A DNA stretch of 64,000 nucleotides from Pseudoxanthomonas sp. (GCF_002863005.1 NZ_PKDG01000015.1:1-64000); one strand, 5' to 3'; shown: positions 1 through 9,883, numbered from the stretch's first letter. Made by a program: numbers and translations. Notes: generated by a model from the sequence alone, not told the origin.

Positions 1-706
1 GCGTTCCCTGTGCCTGCCCGCGGTCCGCGTGGCTGGCGTCACGGCGGCAGAACGATTCGGTTTCCACCATGTTCCGGCGCAGCCACAGCGCGACGAGTGC
101 CGCCACGGCACCGATCGCGAACGGGATGCGCCAACCCCAGTCGCGCAGTTGTTCATCGGTGAGGAAGACGCGCTGCAGCGCGATCAGCACGGCCAGCGCG
201 ATCAGGTGGCCCATCACCAGCGTCACGTACTGGAAGCTCGACCAGAAACCGCGGTGCCCGCGCGTGGCCATCTCGCTGAGGTAGGTCGCCGAGGTGCCGT
301 ACTCGCCGCCGACCGACAGACCTTGCAGCAAGCGTGCCAGCACCAACAGGATCGGCGCGGCGACGCCGATGGTCGCGTACCCCGGCGTGCAGGCGATGAT
401 CAGCGAGCCGCCGCACATCATCACCACCGACAGCATCAACGCGCGCTTGCGTCCATGGCGGTCGGCGTAGCGGCCGAGCAGCCAGCCGCCGAGCGGGCGC
501 ATCAGGAAGCCCACGGCGAAGATGGCCGCGGTCTTCAGCAACTGGCTGGTGCGGTCGCCGCCCGGAAAGAAGATCTCGGCGAAATACAGCGAGAACGCCG
601 CATACACGTACCAGTCGTACCACTCCACCAGGTTGCCCACCGATCCGCTGAAGATGCTGCGCAGGCGCTGGGCGGAGGTGAGGCGCGTGGGGGGCGTTGG
701 CGTCAT
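1..706 (-). CDS. MFS transporter (alpha-ketoglutarate/proline-symporter type), C-terminus beyond window
   Basis: About 235 codons of a major facilitator superfamily permease are visible; the 3' part lies outside the window. The start is ATG at 706-704, and this A is shared with the priA TGA, so the two genes are likely translated together. Near the N-terminus it reads [15 protein letters not shown], typical of the metabolite:H+ symporter group (KgtP, ProP, ShiA). The loop between helices 2 and 3 carries the MFS signature [14 protein letters not shown] second block, [17 protein letters not shown], is the substrate-site signature of the same group. It should be an inner-membrane proton symporter for a small carboxylate or similar solute. 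The substrate cannot be read from the sequence. Confidence 0.85.
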   Translation of the reverse strand, partial: MTPTPPTRLTSAQRLRSIFSGSVGNLVEWYDWYVYAAFSLYFAEIFFPGGDRTSQLLKTAAIFAVGFLMRPLGGWLLGRYADRHGRKRALMLSVVMMCGGSLIIACTPGYATIGVAAPILLVLARLLQGLSVGGEYGTSATYLSEMATRGHRGFWSSFQYVTLVMGHLIALAVLIALQRVFLTDEQLRDWGWRIPFAIGAVAALVALWLRRNMVETESFCRRDASHADRGQAQGT

Positions 707-2892
707 CAGTACAGGTCCATGGGGTCGACATCCAGCGACCAGCGCGTACGGCGTGCTTCCGGGAGGGCATGGATCTGCGGCAGCGCGAGATCGAGCATGC
801 GGTGCAGGGCGCGTCGCTCCGGCGAAGAGAGCAGCAACTGCACGCGATGCAGGCCCGCGCGCCGTGGCATCGGTGCCGGCAACGGGCCGTGCATCTCCAG
901 CACGGCGTCGTGCGCGCGGAGCACCTGCTTGGCCGCCTGCAGGAAGTGCTGCGCGGCATCGGCCTGCTGTGCCTCGGCGCGCAGCAGTGCCAGGTGCGCA
1001 AACGGAGGAAAGCCGGCCATCTGGCGTTGTTCCAGTTCGGCCTCGGCGAACGCGTGGTAACCGCCGTTGATCAGCGTGTTCAACAGCGGATGATCGGGAT
1101 GGTGCGTCTGCAGCCACACATCGCCACGCTTGCCCGCGCGCCCCGCGCGTCCGGCGACCTGGATCAGCTGCTGCGCCAGCTTTTCGCCGGCGCGGAAGTC
1201 GGTGGAGAACAGGCCTTCGTCCACGCCGACCACCGTGACGCGGGTGAGGTGCGGCAGGTCGTGGCCCTTGGCGAGGATCTGCGTGCCGACCAGGATGCCG
1301 GGCGTGTCGCCCAGCTTCGCCAGTTGCTTCGCAAGGCCATCGCGCTTCTGCGTGGTGCCGCGGTCCACCCGCAGCACCGGCACGTCAGTGAACTGTTCGG
1401 CCAGCAGTTCTTCCAGCCGCTCGGTGCCGATGCCCTGCGGTTGCAGCGCCAGTCCACCGCAGTCGGGACAGGCCGGCGGCGACGCCTGTCGTGCGCCGCA
1501 ATGGTGGCACTGCAGCCGCCTGCCCCCTGCATGCACCGTCATCGGGCTGTCGCAGCGCCTGCAGTGCGCGCTCCAGCCGCAGTCATGGCATAGGAGCACC
1601 GGCGCGTAGCCGCGGCGGTTCTTGAAGACCAGTACCTGGCCGCCTGCGTCCAGCGCCTGGCGGATCGCCTGCAGGGTGTCCGCCAGCAGGCCCGCCTGCT
1701 GTGCGCGCTTGCGCATGTCCAGCACGCGCACGCCGGGCGGTTGCGCCTCGCCGGCGCGGCGCGAAAGTCGCAGGTGCGCGTAGCGGCCGCTGCGCGCGTT
1801 GTGCAGCGTTTCCAGCGATGGCGTGGCGCTGCCGAGCAGCACGGGGACGTCCAGCGCCTTGCCGCGGACCAAGGCGAAGTCGCGCGCGTGGTAACGGATG
1901 CCGTCCTGCTGCTTGTAGCTGCCGTCGTGTTCCTCGTCGATCACGATCAACCCGGCTTCGGGCAGCGGTGTGAACACCGCCGAGCGGGTGCCCACGATCA
2001 CCCTGGCCTCGCCGCGCAGACAGGCCGCCCAGGTGCGCGCGCGTTCGCCATCGTTGAGGCCGGAGTGCAGAGCGTGCACGGGCACGCCCAGCCGTTCGCG
2101 GAACCGCGCCAGCGTCTGTGGGGTCAGGCCGATCTCGGGCACCAGCACCAGCGCCTGCCGTCCGCGGCGAAGGCAGCCGGCGATGGCGTGCAGGTAAACC
2201 TCGGTCTTGCCGCTGCCGGTCACGCCATCCAGCAGCAGCGCGCCGAAACCGACCGTGCCGGTGACCGCGTCAGCGGCGGCCTGCTGTTCCTCGTTGAGCG
2301 TCGGCCCGGGGCGTGGAGCGGGCACCGCGGGCACCACGGCGGCAGGGACGCGCTCGGCCAGCCCCCGCTTGCCCAGGTCGCTGGCGGTGGCGCGGCCGGC
2401 GTCCAGGTGCAGGTCCAGCGCATCTTCATCCAGTGTGCCGTGCGCCACCAGCAGATCGGCCAGGCGGCGCGGCCGGCTGCCCGCACGCAGGCGGTCCCGC
2501 CGGCCCAGGCCCGCCTCCGTCAGTCGCCAGTGCCAGGCGTGGGTGTCGGGCAGCGGCTCGCCCTGGCGCAGCAGGACGGGCAGTGCGGTCGCCACCACCT
2601 CGCCCAGCGGCGCATGGGTATAGCGCGCCAGCCAGTGCAGCGATTCCAGCAGTTCGCCCTGCAGCAGCGGATGGGCGTCCAGCAGGGCGTCGGCGTGGCG
2701 TAGTTCCATGCCGGGGTCCGTCGCGGGCGCGACGTCGGCGACGAAGCCCGTCAGTGGCCGGTTGCCGAACACCACGCTCACCCGCTTCCCCACGTCCGCG
2801 GGGGTGGCGTCATGGCCGGGCGGAGGCAGGTAGTCGAACAGCCGCGGCAGGGGCACGGGCAGGGCGACTTGCAGGACGGACACGGGCGGCAT
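706..2892 (-). CDS. priA: Primosomal protein N' (replication restart helicase PriA)
   Basis: This 728-aa protein is a full-length PriA, the 3'-to-5' superfamily 2 helicase that recognises stalled forks and starts reloading of the replicative helicase. The N-terminal 3'-DNA-binding domain begins with the typical [14 protein letters not shown]. The helicase core has Walker [10 protein letters not shown] (about residue 222) and motif [12 protein letters not shown]. The cysteine-rich zinc-binding block is present as repeated CxxC pairs (CHDCGW, CRRCDS, CHHCGA, CPDCGG). The helicase C-terminal motif [10 protein letters not shown] is intact. The start at 2892 is the only one that keeps the conserved N-terminus. 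It ends overlapping the downstream MFS gene by one base. I see no defects. Confidence 0.98.
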   Translation of the reverse strand: MPPVSVLQVALPVPLPRLFDYLPPPGHDATPADVGKRVSVVFGNRPLTGFVADVAPATDPGMELRHADALLDAHPLLQGELLESLHWLARYTHAPLGEVVATALPVLLRQGEPLPDTHAWHWRLTEAGLGRRDRLRAGSRPRRLADLLVAHGTLDEDALDLHLDAGRATASDLGKRGLAERVPAAVVPAVPAPRPGPTLNEEQQAAADAVTGTVGFGALLLDGVTGSGKTEVYLHAIAGCLRRGRQALVLVPEIGLTPQTLARFRERLGVPVHALHSGLNDGERARTWAACLRGEARVIVGTRSAVFTPLPEAGLIVIDEEHDGSYKQQDGIRYHARDFALVRGKALDVPVLLGSATPSLETLHNARSGRYAHLRLSRRAGEAQPPGVRVLDMRKRAQQAGLLADTLQAIRQALDAGGQVLVFKNRRGYAPVLLCHDCGWSAHCRRCDSPMTVHAGGRRLQCHHCGARQASPPACPDCGGLALQPQGIGTERLEELLAEQFTDVPVLRVDRGTTQKRDGLAKQLAKLGDTPGILVGTQILAKGHDLPHLTRVTVVGVDEGLFSTDFRAGEKLAQQLIQVAGRAGRAGKRGDVWLQTHHPDHPLLNTLINGGYHAFAEAELEQRQMAGFPPFAHLALLRAEAQQADAAQHFLQAAKQVLRAHDAVLEMHGPLPAPMPRRAGLHRVQLLLSSPERRALHRMLDLALPQIHALPEARRTRWSLDVDPMDLY

Positions 2893-3008
2893 TGCGTGCA
2901 GTGTATCGGCCTGTCCCGGCGCGGGTCAGGTCTCACACAGTTGCGGTGATGTCCTGCCGGAATCTTGACGAAAATCACGCAAGTGCTGATCCCGGAAGGA
3001 GATTCCGG

Positions 3009-3033
3009 TTTATCCACACCTGCTGTGGATAAA
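3009..3033. promoter_or_regulatory. Inverted pair of consensus DnaA boxes in the priA / 3338 intergenic region
   Basis: The sequence is TTTATCCACA, a 5-base spacer, then TGTGGATAAA, a perfect inverted repeat. Each arm contains the exact strong DnaA box TTATCCACA. It lies about 117 bp upstream of the priA start in a 445-bp gap (2893-3337) that otherwise holds only promoter-like sequence, including an AT-rich stretch around 3117-3140. A further inverted repeat, CCGGAATCT with AGATTCCGG, lies just left of it. The arms could be DnaA-binding sites regulating priA or a DnaA titration site. dnaA, dnaN and rpmH are not nearby, so this is not obviously oriC. Confidence 0.6.
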
Positions 3034-3337
3034 TCTGTGCATGGCCGGAATGCTTCACGGCGCGATGACGCTGCCGCAAGCATCCCGCCCGGGTTGGCCA
3101 AAAAAGTGCCAGCAATACTTTCTTTATTTAAATCATGTAGTTAGGCGTGAAACGCAGCTGACACAATCGGGGGGAGGGTGGCATCGCGGCCACGGATGAC
3201 AGATCGGTGACTGCTGTGCACAACGTGATTTCCCGGAAACCCTTGTGGCGCCGAAGAGAGCAGATTCCGACGGTCTGTCAAGCATCCGTACCGCCGTCGC
3301 AGGTGACTATGATCGCCAGTACGCCACCGGTTCCACG

Positions 3338-4306
3338 ATGACCTCTTCCCGTTCCGATTCCTCCCCCGCCCCCGCCGCATTGGCCGCCTTCCTGCGGGGA
3401 TGCGAGCGCCGCGGTGCGGTGTTCGCCGAACTCCAGTGCGGAGACGCCGATCGCGGCGACGTCGCCCTCGCCGCCGCCCTGCGCGCCTTTCGGGGCAAGG
3501 CGGCCGCGCTCCCGATGGCGGACTGGCCCGTGCGCTTCTGGACACTGCTCGCGGCCACGCCCCAGCTGCGGGTCGATGGCCCGTCGGCGCGCTGGGCGGG
3601 CGGCTTCGCCGCCCTTGCCCGGCCGGCGGCCGCCGATCGCGCCGCGCTGCTGCTGAGACTCGCCGGCGGCCTGCAGGAAGCCGAAGCCGCTGCCGCGCTT
3701 GGCCTCGACGACGCCGCGTACCGCGATGCCCTCGCACGCGCCTGCCCGCGCGACTCCCTGGGACACCCCGATGCGGGCGCCTGGCGCGCCTTGGCCGAGG
3801 CGATCCAGCAGCACCTGCGGGAACTGCCGGACCACCGCCTCGCCACGCTCGCGCGCCTGCGGGAAGAGGCCCTGGCTGGGATTCGCATTACACCACCGGC
3901 ACCCCAGGCGGGACCGGCAACGGCGGTTCCGGCCGCGCGCCGCCGGTATTGGATCCTGCTGCTCGCGTTCCTCCTGCTCGCGGCGGCCGGCGCGGGGCTG
4001 TGGTGGTGGCGTGGGTCGCCACCGGGGGCGACAACGTCGCTGCCGGCCGTGAGCGCGCTTTCTGATGAAGGCGTCGCGGCGCTTCCGCCGGATCCGGTGA
4101 TCACCTCGGAACCGCTACCCGCCACCGATGCGCCCGTTGGCCGCGCCGCCGGGATCGCCACCGCCGACGCTCATGCCGACTTTGCCCTCCTGTCGGACCC
4201 CGAGGGCGAAGCGCTCGCGCGCGAGGCGGATTTCCTGGCCTGGTACGTGGCGGGTGCCGGCGCGCCCACGTCTGACGCGGGAGCCGCGACCGATGCCGCC
4301 CGCTGA
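3338..4306 (+). CDS. Membrane protein with sigma-70 region-4-like helix-turn-helix
   Basis: This is a 322-aa protein of unknown function. The start is taken at ATG 3338 because upstream codons lack the family-like composition. The N-terminal 170 residues are alanine-rich and helical. One segment, RAALLLRLAGGLQEAEAAAALG, looks like the region-4 helix-turn-helix of extracytoplasmic-function sigma factors ("flow of the reaction" helix followed by a skipping loop). A single transmembrane helix, YWILLLAFLLLAAAGAGLWW, lies around residues 203-222 and is followed by a roughly 100-residue tail. The next gene overlaps it by 14 bases and encodes a DUF3106 protein, so they are probably one operon. No region 2 is visible, so it is not a complete sigma factor. 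Function is unassigned. Confidence 0.75.
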   Translation: MTSSRSDSSPAPAALAAFLRGCERRGAVFAELQCGDADRGDVALAAALRAFRGKAAALPMADWPVRFWTLLAATPQLRVDGPSARWAGGFAALARPAAADRAALLLRLAGGLQEAEAAAALGLDDAAYRDALARACPRDSLGHPDAGAWRALAEAIQQHLRELPDHRLATLARLREEALAGIRITPPAPQAGPATAVPAARRRYWILLLAFLLLAAAGAGLWWWRGSPPGATTSLPAVSALSDEGVAALPPDPVITSEPLPATDAPVGRAAGIATADAHADFALLSDPEGEALAREADFLAWYVAGAGAPTSDAGAATDAAR

Positions 4307-4889
4307 CGTCAGGCGGGCAACGGCCCTGCGCGCGATCGCCGTGATCGTGCTGTGGGCGGGCATCGGTGCGTCGTCCGCACAGGAGGCTTCGAATGCCGCC
4401 CGCTGGGCCGCGACGTCGCCGCTGGCGCAGGCCGCGTGGCAGCAGCGGCGCGTGGCGTGGGACGCCTTGCCCGCGCGCGAGCGCGAGGACCGTCGCGCGC
4501 GCTACGCCGCCTGGCGGGCGTTGGATGACGTGCAGCGCGCCCGGCTGCGTGCCGCCGCCGCCGAGATCGCCGGCCTGCCGCCGGAACACCAGGCGGCGCT
4601 GCGCACCCAGTTCAGCGTGCTGGACGCCATGCAGCGACGCGGCTGGCGCCTTGGGCCGGAACTCGGCGCCGACTGGCCACGGTTGCAGCCGCTGTTCGCT
4701 TACGTGCCGCCGGCCGAACGCGAGGGCCTGTTGTCGGTGCTGCGCCGACTGGATGCGGAACAGCGCGATGACCTGGCCGCCCTGGCGCAGCGCCTGCCAC
4801 CGCAGGACCGCGATGCCTTCCGCCGTGAACTGTTGGCGGTGCCGGAGGGCCAGCGCCGCGCGTGGCTGCGGCAGCGGCGCGACCGGTAA
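4293..4889 (+). CDS. DUF3106 domain-containing exported protein
   Basis: This 198-aa protein begins at ATG 4293, inside the end of the previous gene, giving translational coupling. An N-terminal signal peptide is visible (hydrophobic IAVIVLWAGIGASS followed by AQEA). The mature part has the repeated Trp/Arg-rich helical motifs of DUF3106, such as WDALPAREREDRRARYAAW and LPPEHQAALRTQF, in which short helices begin with LPP/LP. Periplasmic location is expected. The family has no established biochemical function. Pairing with a membrane protein that carries a sigma-like HTH is seen here and suggests a shared envelope role, which is inference. Confidence 0.8.
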   Translation: MPPADVRRATALRAIAVIVLWAGIGASSAQEASNAARWAATSPLAQAAWQQRRVAWDALPAREREDRRARYAAWRALDDVQRARLRAAAAEIAGLPPEHQAALRTQFSVLDAMQRRGWRLGPELGADWPRLQPLFAYVPPAEREGLLSVLRRLDAEQRDDLAALAQRLPPQDRDAFRRELLAVPEGQRRAWLRQRRDR

Positions 4890-4931
4890 CGGGGCGGCGT
4901 CGCCACGCGATGGCGCAAGGCTCGCCTCGCG

Positions 4932-6158
4932 CTACGCGTTCGCCCACGTACTCAGCATCAGGTACATGGCCCCCATCACCAGCATGATGAAGTACACCGT
5001 GCCCAGCACCGAGAACTTCACCAGCGTCACCACCCCGTGCTGGCGGTACACGCGCTGCTGCATCCACAACAGGTAGAGCGGCATCCAGCAGAAGACCAGC
5101 ATCTGCGCCATGCGCACCAGCCAGGAGGCGCCCTCGGGCAACAGTCGGCCGATGCCTGCGCACAGGAAGATCGCCAGCAGGCACAGGCACAGATAGGCGT
5201 GGCTGTAGAGCGCCACCACCAGGTGCTCCAGGTAACCTCGCCGCGTCTCGATGTAGAAGAGTTTCAGCAGCACCGCGAACAACGGCACCAGTACGAACAA
5301 CACCGACGGTACCGAGCCGATCAGCAGGTTGAAGAAGTGCGCCGGGTCCTGCTGGATGCGCGGGATGTTCTGCTCGGCGCGCGCGAGCTTGCGGCTCAGC
5401 CACCGGTTGGCGAAGTCGGGCAGTCCGCTGAGCCGTACGGGGTTGGTCTCTGCATCGAACGGCTTGTCGCCGACGCTGATCAGGGGCTGCGCGGCCACCT
5501 CGGGGAAGGGCTGGCCCTCGGGGAAACGGTCAGGCAGGGCGAGCGCAGGGTGGTCGGGCTGCAGTTCGGCGATGCGCTCGCGGGCGAGTCGCTGCGTCGA
5601 GAAGATGTTGTCTTCCATCGGCTTGCGCACGAAGCCCAGCCCGGCCGGCAGGCTGGCGCGTGCCGACACCAGGCCATCGATCGTTTCGTCGCGCAGCTTC
5701 AGCACGTCCTCGACCGTGGCGGCCTTGCTGAAATCCACGCCGCCCCGGTCGGGGGCGGCCATCAGGTTGGTGGGCTTGCCGTCGGCCGCCGCGGGGACGG
5801 ACGGCGGCGCGATCTGCACGTTCGCCAGGTCTTCGGCGTGCAGGGTGAGCTTGGCCACGAAGAACGTCAGCACGGCCAGGATCACGAACAGCCGCAGCGG
5901 CGCCACGTACGGCGCGCGGTGGCCGGACAGGTACGCGTTGGCAAGTTTCCCCGGCGACATCAGCGCGCGCAGTGTGCGGAAGATGCGTCCGTCCAGGTGC
6001 CAGAACGATTCGAACACCTCCTCCACCGCATGCCCGAAGCTGCGCAGCGGGTTGTGCGCGTTCTGCCCGCACTGGTGGCAGAACCCGCCCTGCAGCGGCG
6101 TCTGGCAGTTCTCGCACGCGCGGGCGTGCACCGTGTCGGCGGAGTGCGATGACGTCAT
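4932..6158 (-). CDS. DUF3667 membrane protein with N-terminal zinc ribbon
   Basis: This is a 408-aa protein. The start at ATG 6158 is chosen because the residues right after it lead into a zinc-ribbon, CENCQTPLQGGFCHQCGQ (two CxxC pairs), which is the DUF3667 N-terminal signature. The protein then carries LMSPGKLANAYLSGHRAPYV, one hydrophobic segment (LRLFVILAVLTFFVAKLTL), a soluble middle region of about 170 residues, and four C-terminal membrane helices. It is presumably an inner-membrane protein with a cytoplasmic zinc finger. No function is established for the family. It is divergent from the MATE exporter; the gap between their starts is about 100 bp and would hold both promoters. Confidence 0.85.
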   Translation of the reverse strand: MTSSHSADTVHARACENCQTPLQGGFCHQCGQNAHNPLRSFGHAVEEVFESFWHLDGRIFRTLRALMSPGKLANAYLSGHRAPYVAPLRLFVILAVLTFFVAKLTLHAEDLANVQIAPPSVPAAADGKPTNLMAAPDRGGVDFSKAATVEDVLKLRDETIDGLVSARASLPAGLGFVRKPMEDNIFSTQRLARERIAELQPDHPALALPDRFPEGQPFPEVAAQPLISVGDKPFDAETNPVRLSGLPDFANRWLSRKLARAEQNIPRIQQDPAHFFNLLIGSVPSVLFVLVPLFAVLLKLFYIETRRGYLEHLVVALYSHAYLCLCLLAIFLCAGIGRLLPEGASWLVRMAQMLVFCWMPLYLLWMQQRVYRQHGVVTLVKFSVLGTVYFIMLVMGAMYLMLSTWANA

Positions 6159-6260
6159 GGGGTGTTCGAACGGTGCGGGTGGCGAGCGGGTAAGATACCG
6201 GCCTCCCGTGACCCGGTGCCAGCGCGAAACCGCGCGGCCGCAGTCCGGCGGTTGATCCTC

Positions 6261-7649
6261 ATGTCTTCCCCTGCTCTCCCGACCCCGCGCTTCGGCCAGG
6301 AAGTGCGCTCGACGGCCACGCTCGCCCTGCCGCTGGTGCTGGGCCATGTGTCCACCGGACTGATCGGCTTCGTCGACAACGTCATCGCCGGCCACCACGC
6401 CACCGCCACGCTGGCGGCGGTGACGGTGGGCACCGCGTTGCTGTGGCTGCCGATGATGGTGCCGATCGGCACACTGATCTCGCTGACCGCCTCGGTCTCG
6501 CAACTCGATGGCGCGAACCGGCGCAGCGAGATCGCGCCCCTGTTCCGGCAGGCGCTGTGGCTGTCGCTGGGCCTTGGCCTGCTGATGTTCGCCTTCCTGA
6601 GCCTGGCGCCGCATGCGCTCGCGGCGTTCGGCATCGCGCCCGACATCATCCCCGGCGCGACCGCCTTCCTGCACGGGATCCGCTGGGGCGTGCCGGCGCT
6701 GACGCTCTATTTCTGCATGCGCTACCTCAGCGAAGGCACGCACTGGACGCTGCCGACGATGATCCTCGGCTTCGGCGGACTGCTGGTGCTCGCACCGGTC
6801 GGGTATGTGCTGGCGTTCGGCAAGTTCGGATTCCCCGAAATGGGCGCGGGTGGCCTCGGCGTCGCGTCGGCGCTGACCATGTGGCTGCAGGCGACCGCCT
6901 TCGCGATCTACCTGGCGCGATCGACGCGCTTCGCCGACCTTCAATTGTTCGCGCACCTCGAGCCGCCGCGCCGGGCACCGATCATGCAGTTGCTGCGCAC
7001 CGGCCTGCCCATCGGCATCACGGTGCTGATGGAAGGCAGCCTCTTCATCGTCACCGCGCTGCTGATCGCCCGCCTCGGCGCCACGCCGGCGGCGGCGCAC
7101 CAGATCGCCATCAACGTGTCGGCGCTGTGCTTCATGATTCCCATGGGCGTGGCCGAGGCCACGACGGTGCGGGTGGGGCATGCGGTGGGGGCGGGCAACG
7201 TGCAGGGCATCCGCCGCGCTGCCCATGCCGGCTATGTCATCGTGCTGGCCACGCAGGCGATGTCCGCCATGTTCCTGCTGCTGGGCCACGACCTGGTGGT
7301 GGCGCTGTACACCGATGATCTCGCCGTGGCCGCGCTGGCGGGTACGTTGCTGCTGTTCGCGGCGGCGTTCCAGTTTCCGGACGGCATCCAGGTACTGTCG
7401 GCCGGCGCATTGCGTGGGTTGAAGGACACGCGCGTGCCCATGTGGCTGGCGGTGGTCTCCTACTGGGGCCTGGGCATGCCGCTGGGTGCCGGGCTGGGCC
7501 TGGGGCTGGGCTGGGGGCCGCAGGGCATGTGGCTGGGCCTGATCGTGGGCCTGACCGCCGCGGCGGTGCTGCTGGGCTGGCGCTTCGAGCGCAGCAGCCG
7601 GCGCCACGCGGCGCTGCCGGCCGTGCCAACGGTGACCAACGGGGCATGA
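6261..7649 (+). CDS. MATE family multidrug efflux transporter (NorM/MdtK type)
   Basis: This 462-aa inner-membrane protein has about twelve hydrophobic helices in two halves. The first half starts with RSTATLALPLVLGHVSTGLIGFVDNVIAG, the NorM-type opening with the conserved P and D residues. The middle contains GLPIGITVLMEGSLF and a PAAAHQIAINVSAL block typical of the second half, and near the end LRGLKDTRVPMWLAVVSYW. It would export cationic drugs in exchange for H+ or Na+. The start is ATG 6261, the first codon followed by family-like sequence. No local regulator is seen. Confidence 0.92.
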   Translation: MSSPALPTPRFGQEVRSTATLALPLVLGHVSTGLIGFVDNVIAGHHATATLAAVTVGTALLWLPMMVPIGTLISLTASVSQLDGANRRSEIAPLFRQALWLSLGLGLLMFAFLSLAPHALAAFGIAPDIIPGATAFLHGIRWGVPALTLYFCMRYLSEGTHWTLPTMILGFGGLLVLAPVGYVLAFGKFGFPEMGAGGLGVASALTMWLQATAFAIYLARSTRFADLQLFAHLEPPRRAPIMQLLRTGLPIGITVLMEGSLFIVTALLIARLGATPAAAHQIAINVSALCFMIPMGVAEATTVRVGHAVGAGNVQGIRRAAHAGYVIVLATQAMSAMFLLLGHDLVVALYTDDLAVAALAGTLLLFAAAFQFPDGIQVLSAGALRGLKDTRVPMWLAVVSYWGLGMPLGAGLGLGLGWGPQGMWLGLIVGLTAAAVLLGWRFERSSRRHAALPAVPTVTNGA

Positions 7650-7698
7650 AAGCCCCGCCGCCGCACGCTACAGTGGCCCCAGTTTCCCGGAGCTTTCC

Positions 7699-9603
7699 AT
7701 GAGCCAAGTCGCACCCGCACCCCGTCGCAGCCCGATCGTCGCGTTCTTCGTCGGCCTGTGGGACGTGATGAACTTCACCCGCAAGCTGGTCCTCAACCTG
7801 ATCTTCTTCGGGCTGCTGTTCCTGATCTTCATCGTGTTCGTCATCGCCGCCGGCAGCGGCGGGGTGAAGCCGCTGTCCGAGCGCACCACCTTCGTGCTGG
7901 CGCCGGAAGGCCGCCTGGTCGAACAGTTCACCGCCGACCCCGCCACCCGTGCGCTGGCCAAGGCGCTGGGCGACAAGGCCGCCGAGGAAGTGCAGCTGCG
8001 CGACCTGCTGCGCGCGATCGAGGCGGCGCAGAAGGACGAGAAGATCGAACGCATGCTGCTGCGCGTGGACGAGCTGCAGCCGACCGGCTACGCCTCGCTG
8101 CGCGAAGTCGCCGCCGCGCTGGCGAAGTTCCGCGCCTCCGGCAAGCAGATCGTCGCGTTCGGCGAGAACATCAGCCAGACCCAGTACCTGCTGGCCGCGC
8201 AGGCCGACGAGGTCTACCTCGACCCGATGGGCAGCCTGATGCTCGAGGGCCTCGGCCGTTACCGCCAGTACTACCGCGAAGGCCTGCAGGACAAGCTGGG
8301 CGTGGACGTGCACCTGTTCAAGGTGGGCGAATACAAGTCCGCTGCCGAGCCCTACGTGCTGGACGCCGCATCCAAGGAAGCGAAGGAAGCCGACCTGTTC
8401 TGGATGAACGACGTGTGGCAGCGCCTGCTGGCCGACATCGCCAAGGTCCGCAAGACCACGCCCGAAGCGCTGGCGGCCGGCATCGATACGCTGCCCGAGG
8501 GCGTCGCCGCCGCCGGTGGCGACCTGGCCAAGTACGCCCTGCAGCAGAAGCTGGTGGACGGCCTGAAGACGCAGGAAGAGGTCGAGAACCTGCTGATCGA
8601 GCGTGGCGTGGCCGACGAGGATTCGGATACCGGTTTCCGCGCCATCGGCCTGGCCGGTTACCTGACCCAGCTCGACGCCAAGAAGAATCCGCTCGACAAG
8701 CGCCCGCAGGTCGCGGTGGTCGTGGCTGAAGGCGAAATCACCGACGGCGACCAGCCGGCCGGTCGCGTCGGCGGCCTGTCCACCTCGGCGCTGCTGCGCG
8801 AAGCGCGCGACGACGACGACGTGAAGGCGGTGGTGCTGCGCGTGGATTCGCCCGGCGGCGGCGTGTACGCCTCCGAGCAGATCCGCCGCGAAGTGGCGGC
8901 GCTGAAGAAGGCCGGCAAGCCTGTGGTCGTCTCGATGGGTGACCTGGCCGCCTCGGGCGGCTACTGGATCAGCATGAATGCGGACCGCATCTACGCGGAT
9001 CCGTCCACCATCACCGGTTCGATCGGCATCTTCGGCGTCATTCCCACCGTGCCGCGCACGCTGGAGAAGATCGGCGTGCGCACCGACGGCGTCGGCACCA
9101 CCCGTTTCGCCGGCGCGTTCGACATCACCCGTCCGCTGGATCCGGCCGTCGGCCAGGTGATCCAGTCGGTGATCGACAAGGGCTACGCCGACTTCACCGG
9201 CAAGGTGGCCGAGGCGCGCAAGAAGCCGGTCGAAGAAATCGATGCCGTCGCCCGTGGCCGCGTATGGAGCGGCGCGCAGGCGAAGGAGCGTGGCCTGGTG
9301 GACGAACTCGCCGGTTTCGATGCCGCCGTGGCCGATGCCGCCAAGCGTGCCAAGCTGGGCGGAGCCGATGCGTACCGCGTGCGCTACATCGAGAAGATGT
9401 CCTCGCCGTTCTCGCAGTTCATGGGTGGATTCGCTGGCAGCCGCATCGGTGCGGCGTGGCTGAAGGATTCCGACTTCGCTCGCGCGCTATTGGCGCGCAG
9501 CCTGCCGGAGATGGAAGCGCAGCTGCGTTTCGTCGACGAAGCCGTCAACGATCGCCACGGTGCCCCGGTGAAGAGCCTGGCGTACTGCTTCTGCGGATTC
9601 TGA
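7699..9603 (+). CDS. sppA: Signal peptide peptidase SppA, 67K type
   Basis: This 634-aa protein has the length of the tandem-repeat (E. coli-type) SppA, a membrane-anchored serine protease that degrades cleaved signal peptides. An N-terminal membrane anchor, LVLNLIFFGLLFLIFIVFVI, is present around residues 32-51. Both halves of the duplicated peptidase S49 fold are visible. The catalytic lysine is Lys213 (in FKVGEYKSAAEPY) and the nucleophile is Ser419 (in DLAASGGYWIS), matching the Lys/Ser dyad of the family. A GC-rich hairpin terminator follows at 9628. Confidence 0.96.
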   Translation: MSQVAPAPRRSPIVAFFVGLWDVMNFTRKLVLNLIFFGLLFLIFIVFVIAAGSGGVKPLSERTTFVLAPEGRLVEQFTADPATRALAKALGDKAAEEVQLRDLLRAIEAAQKDEKIERMLLRVDELQPTGYASLREVAAALAKFRASGKQIVAFGENISQTQYLLAAQADEVYLDPMGSLMLEGLGRYRQYYREGLQDKLGVDVHLFKVGEYKSAAEPYVLDAASKEAKEADLFWMNDVWQRLLADIAKVRKTTPEALAAGIDTLPEGVAAAGGDLAKYALQQKLVDGLKTQEEVENLLIERGVADEDSDTGFRAIGLAGYLTQLDAKKNPLDKRPQVAVVVAEGEITDGDQPAGRVGGLSTSALLREARDDDDVKAVVLRVDSPGGGVYASEQIRREVAALKKAGKPVVVSMGDLAASGGYWISMNADRIYADPSTITGSIGIFGVIPTVPRTLEKIGVRTDGVGTTRFAGAFDITRPLDPAVGQVIQSVIDKGYADFTGKVAEARKKPVEEIDAVARGRVWSGAQAKERGLVDELAGFDAAVADAAKRAKLGGADAYRVRYIEKMSSPFSQFMGGFAGSRIGAAWLKDSDFARALLARSLPEMEAQLRFVDEAVNDRHGAPVKSLAYCFCGF

Positions 9604-9627
9604 CCGGCTTCGCCATGCCGTGATCGA

Positions 9628-9664
9628 CGGGCCGCGCGGGCAACCGCGCGGCCCGTTGCGTTTT
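9628..9664 (+). terminator. Rho-independent terminator after sppA
   Basis: A perfect 12-bp stem, CGGGCCGCGCGG / CCGCGCGGCCCG, with a GCAA loop is followed by TTGCGTTTT. It lies 24 bases after the sppA stop and separates it from the convergent small lipoprotein gene. Confidence 0.85.
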
Positions 9665-9696
9665 GCGCATCGCAGGAAGACACGATGTCGCGCGAC

Positions 9697-9825
9697 TCAG
9701 GACGATGCGGTATCGCTCCCGGCCTGCGGCTCTGGCGGTTCGTCGGTCGGCGGCGGCTCGGGGGCGCGGCAGGCGGCGCAGGCCAGCAAGGCGGCGGCGA
9801 GCAGGATGAGGCGGATCCGGATCAT
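9697..9825 (-). CDS. Small lipoprotein
   Basis: This is a 42-residue peptide beginning MIRIRLILLAAALLACAAC, a basic start, a hydrophobic helix and a lipobox (LACAAC, with the second Cys or the preceding one as the acylated residue). A proline/glutamate-rich tail follows. A good Shine-Dalgarno, GGGAGG, is 8-9 bases upstream of ATG 9825. Tiny lipoproteins of this shape are common in Xanthomonadaceae but have no assigned role. Longer reading in the same frame upstream is the complement of the SDR gene and is not coding. Confidence 0.6.
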   Translation of the reverse strand: MIRIRLILLAAALLACAACRAPEPPPTDEPPEPQAGSDTASS

Positions 9826-9883
9826 GGCGACGGTCCTCCCGTGACGTGGCGCTATGCTACGCCCATCGACGAAGGAGGCGCAG

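Noticed and set aside
29..1060. Long open frames opposite the MFS, priA and many other genes
   Set aside because: They lie antisense or out of frame to confident genes in high-GC DNA and have low-complexity Ala/Arg/Gly composition, with no family motif.
3009..3033. Chromosomal origin (oriC)
   Set aside because: No dnaA, dnaN or rpmH nearby and only two boxes seen; kept as a regulatory-type site.
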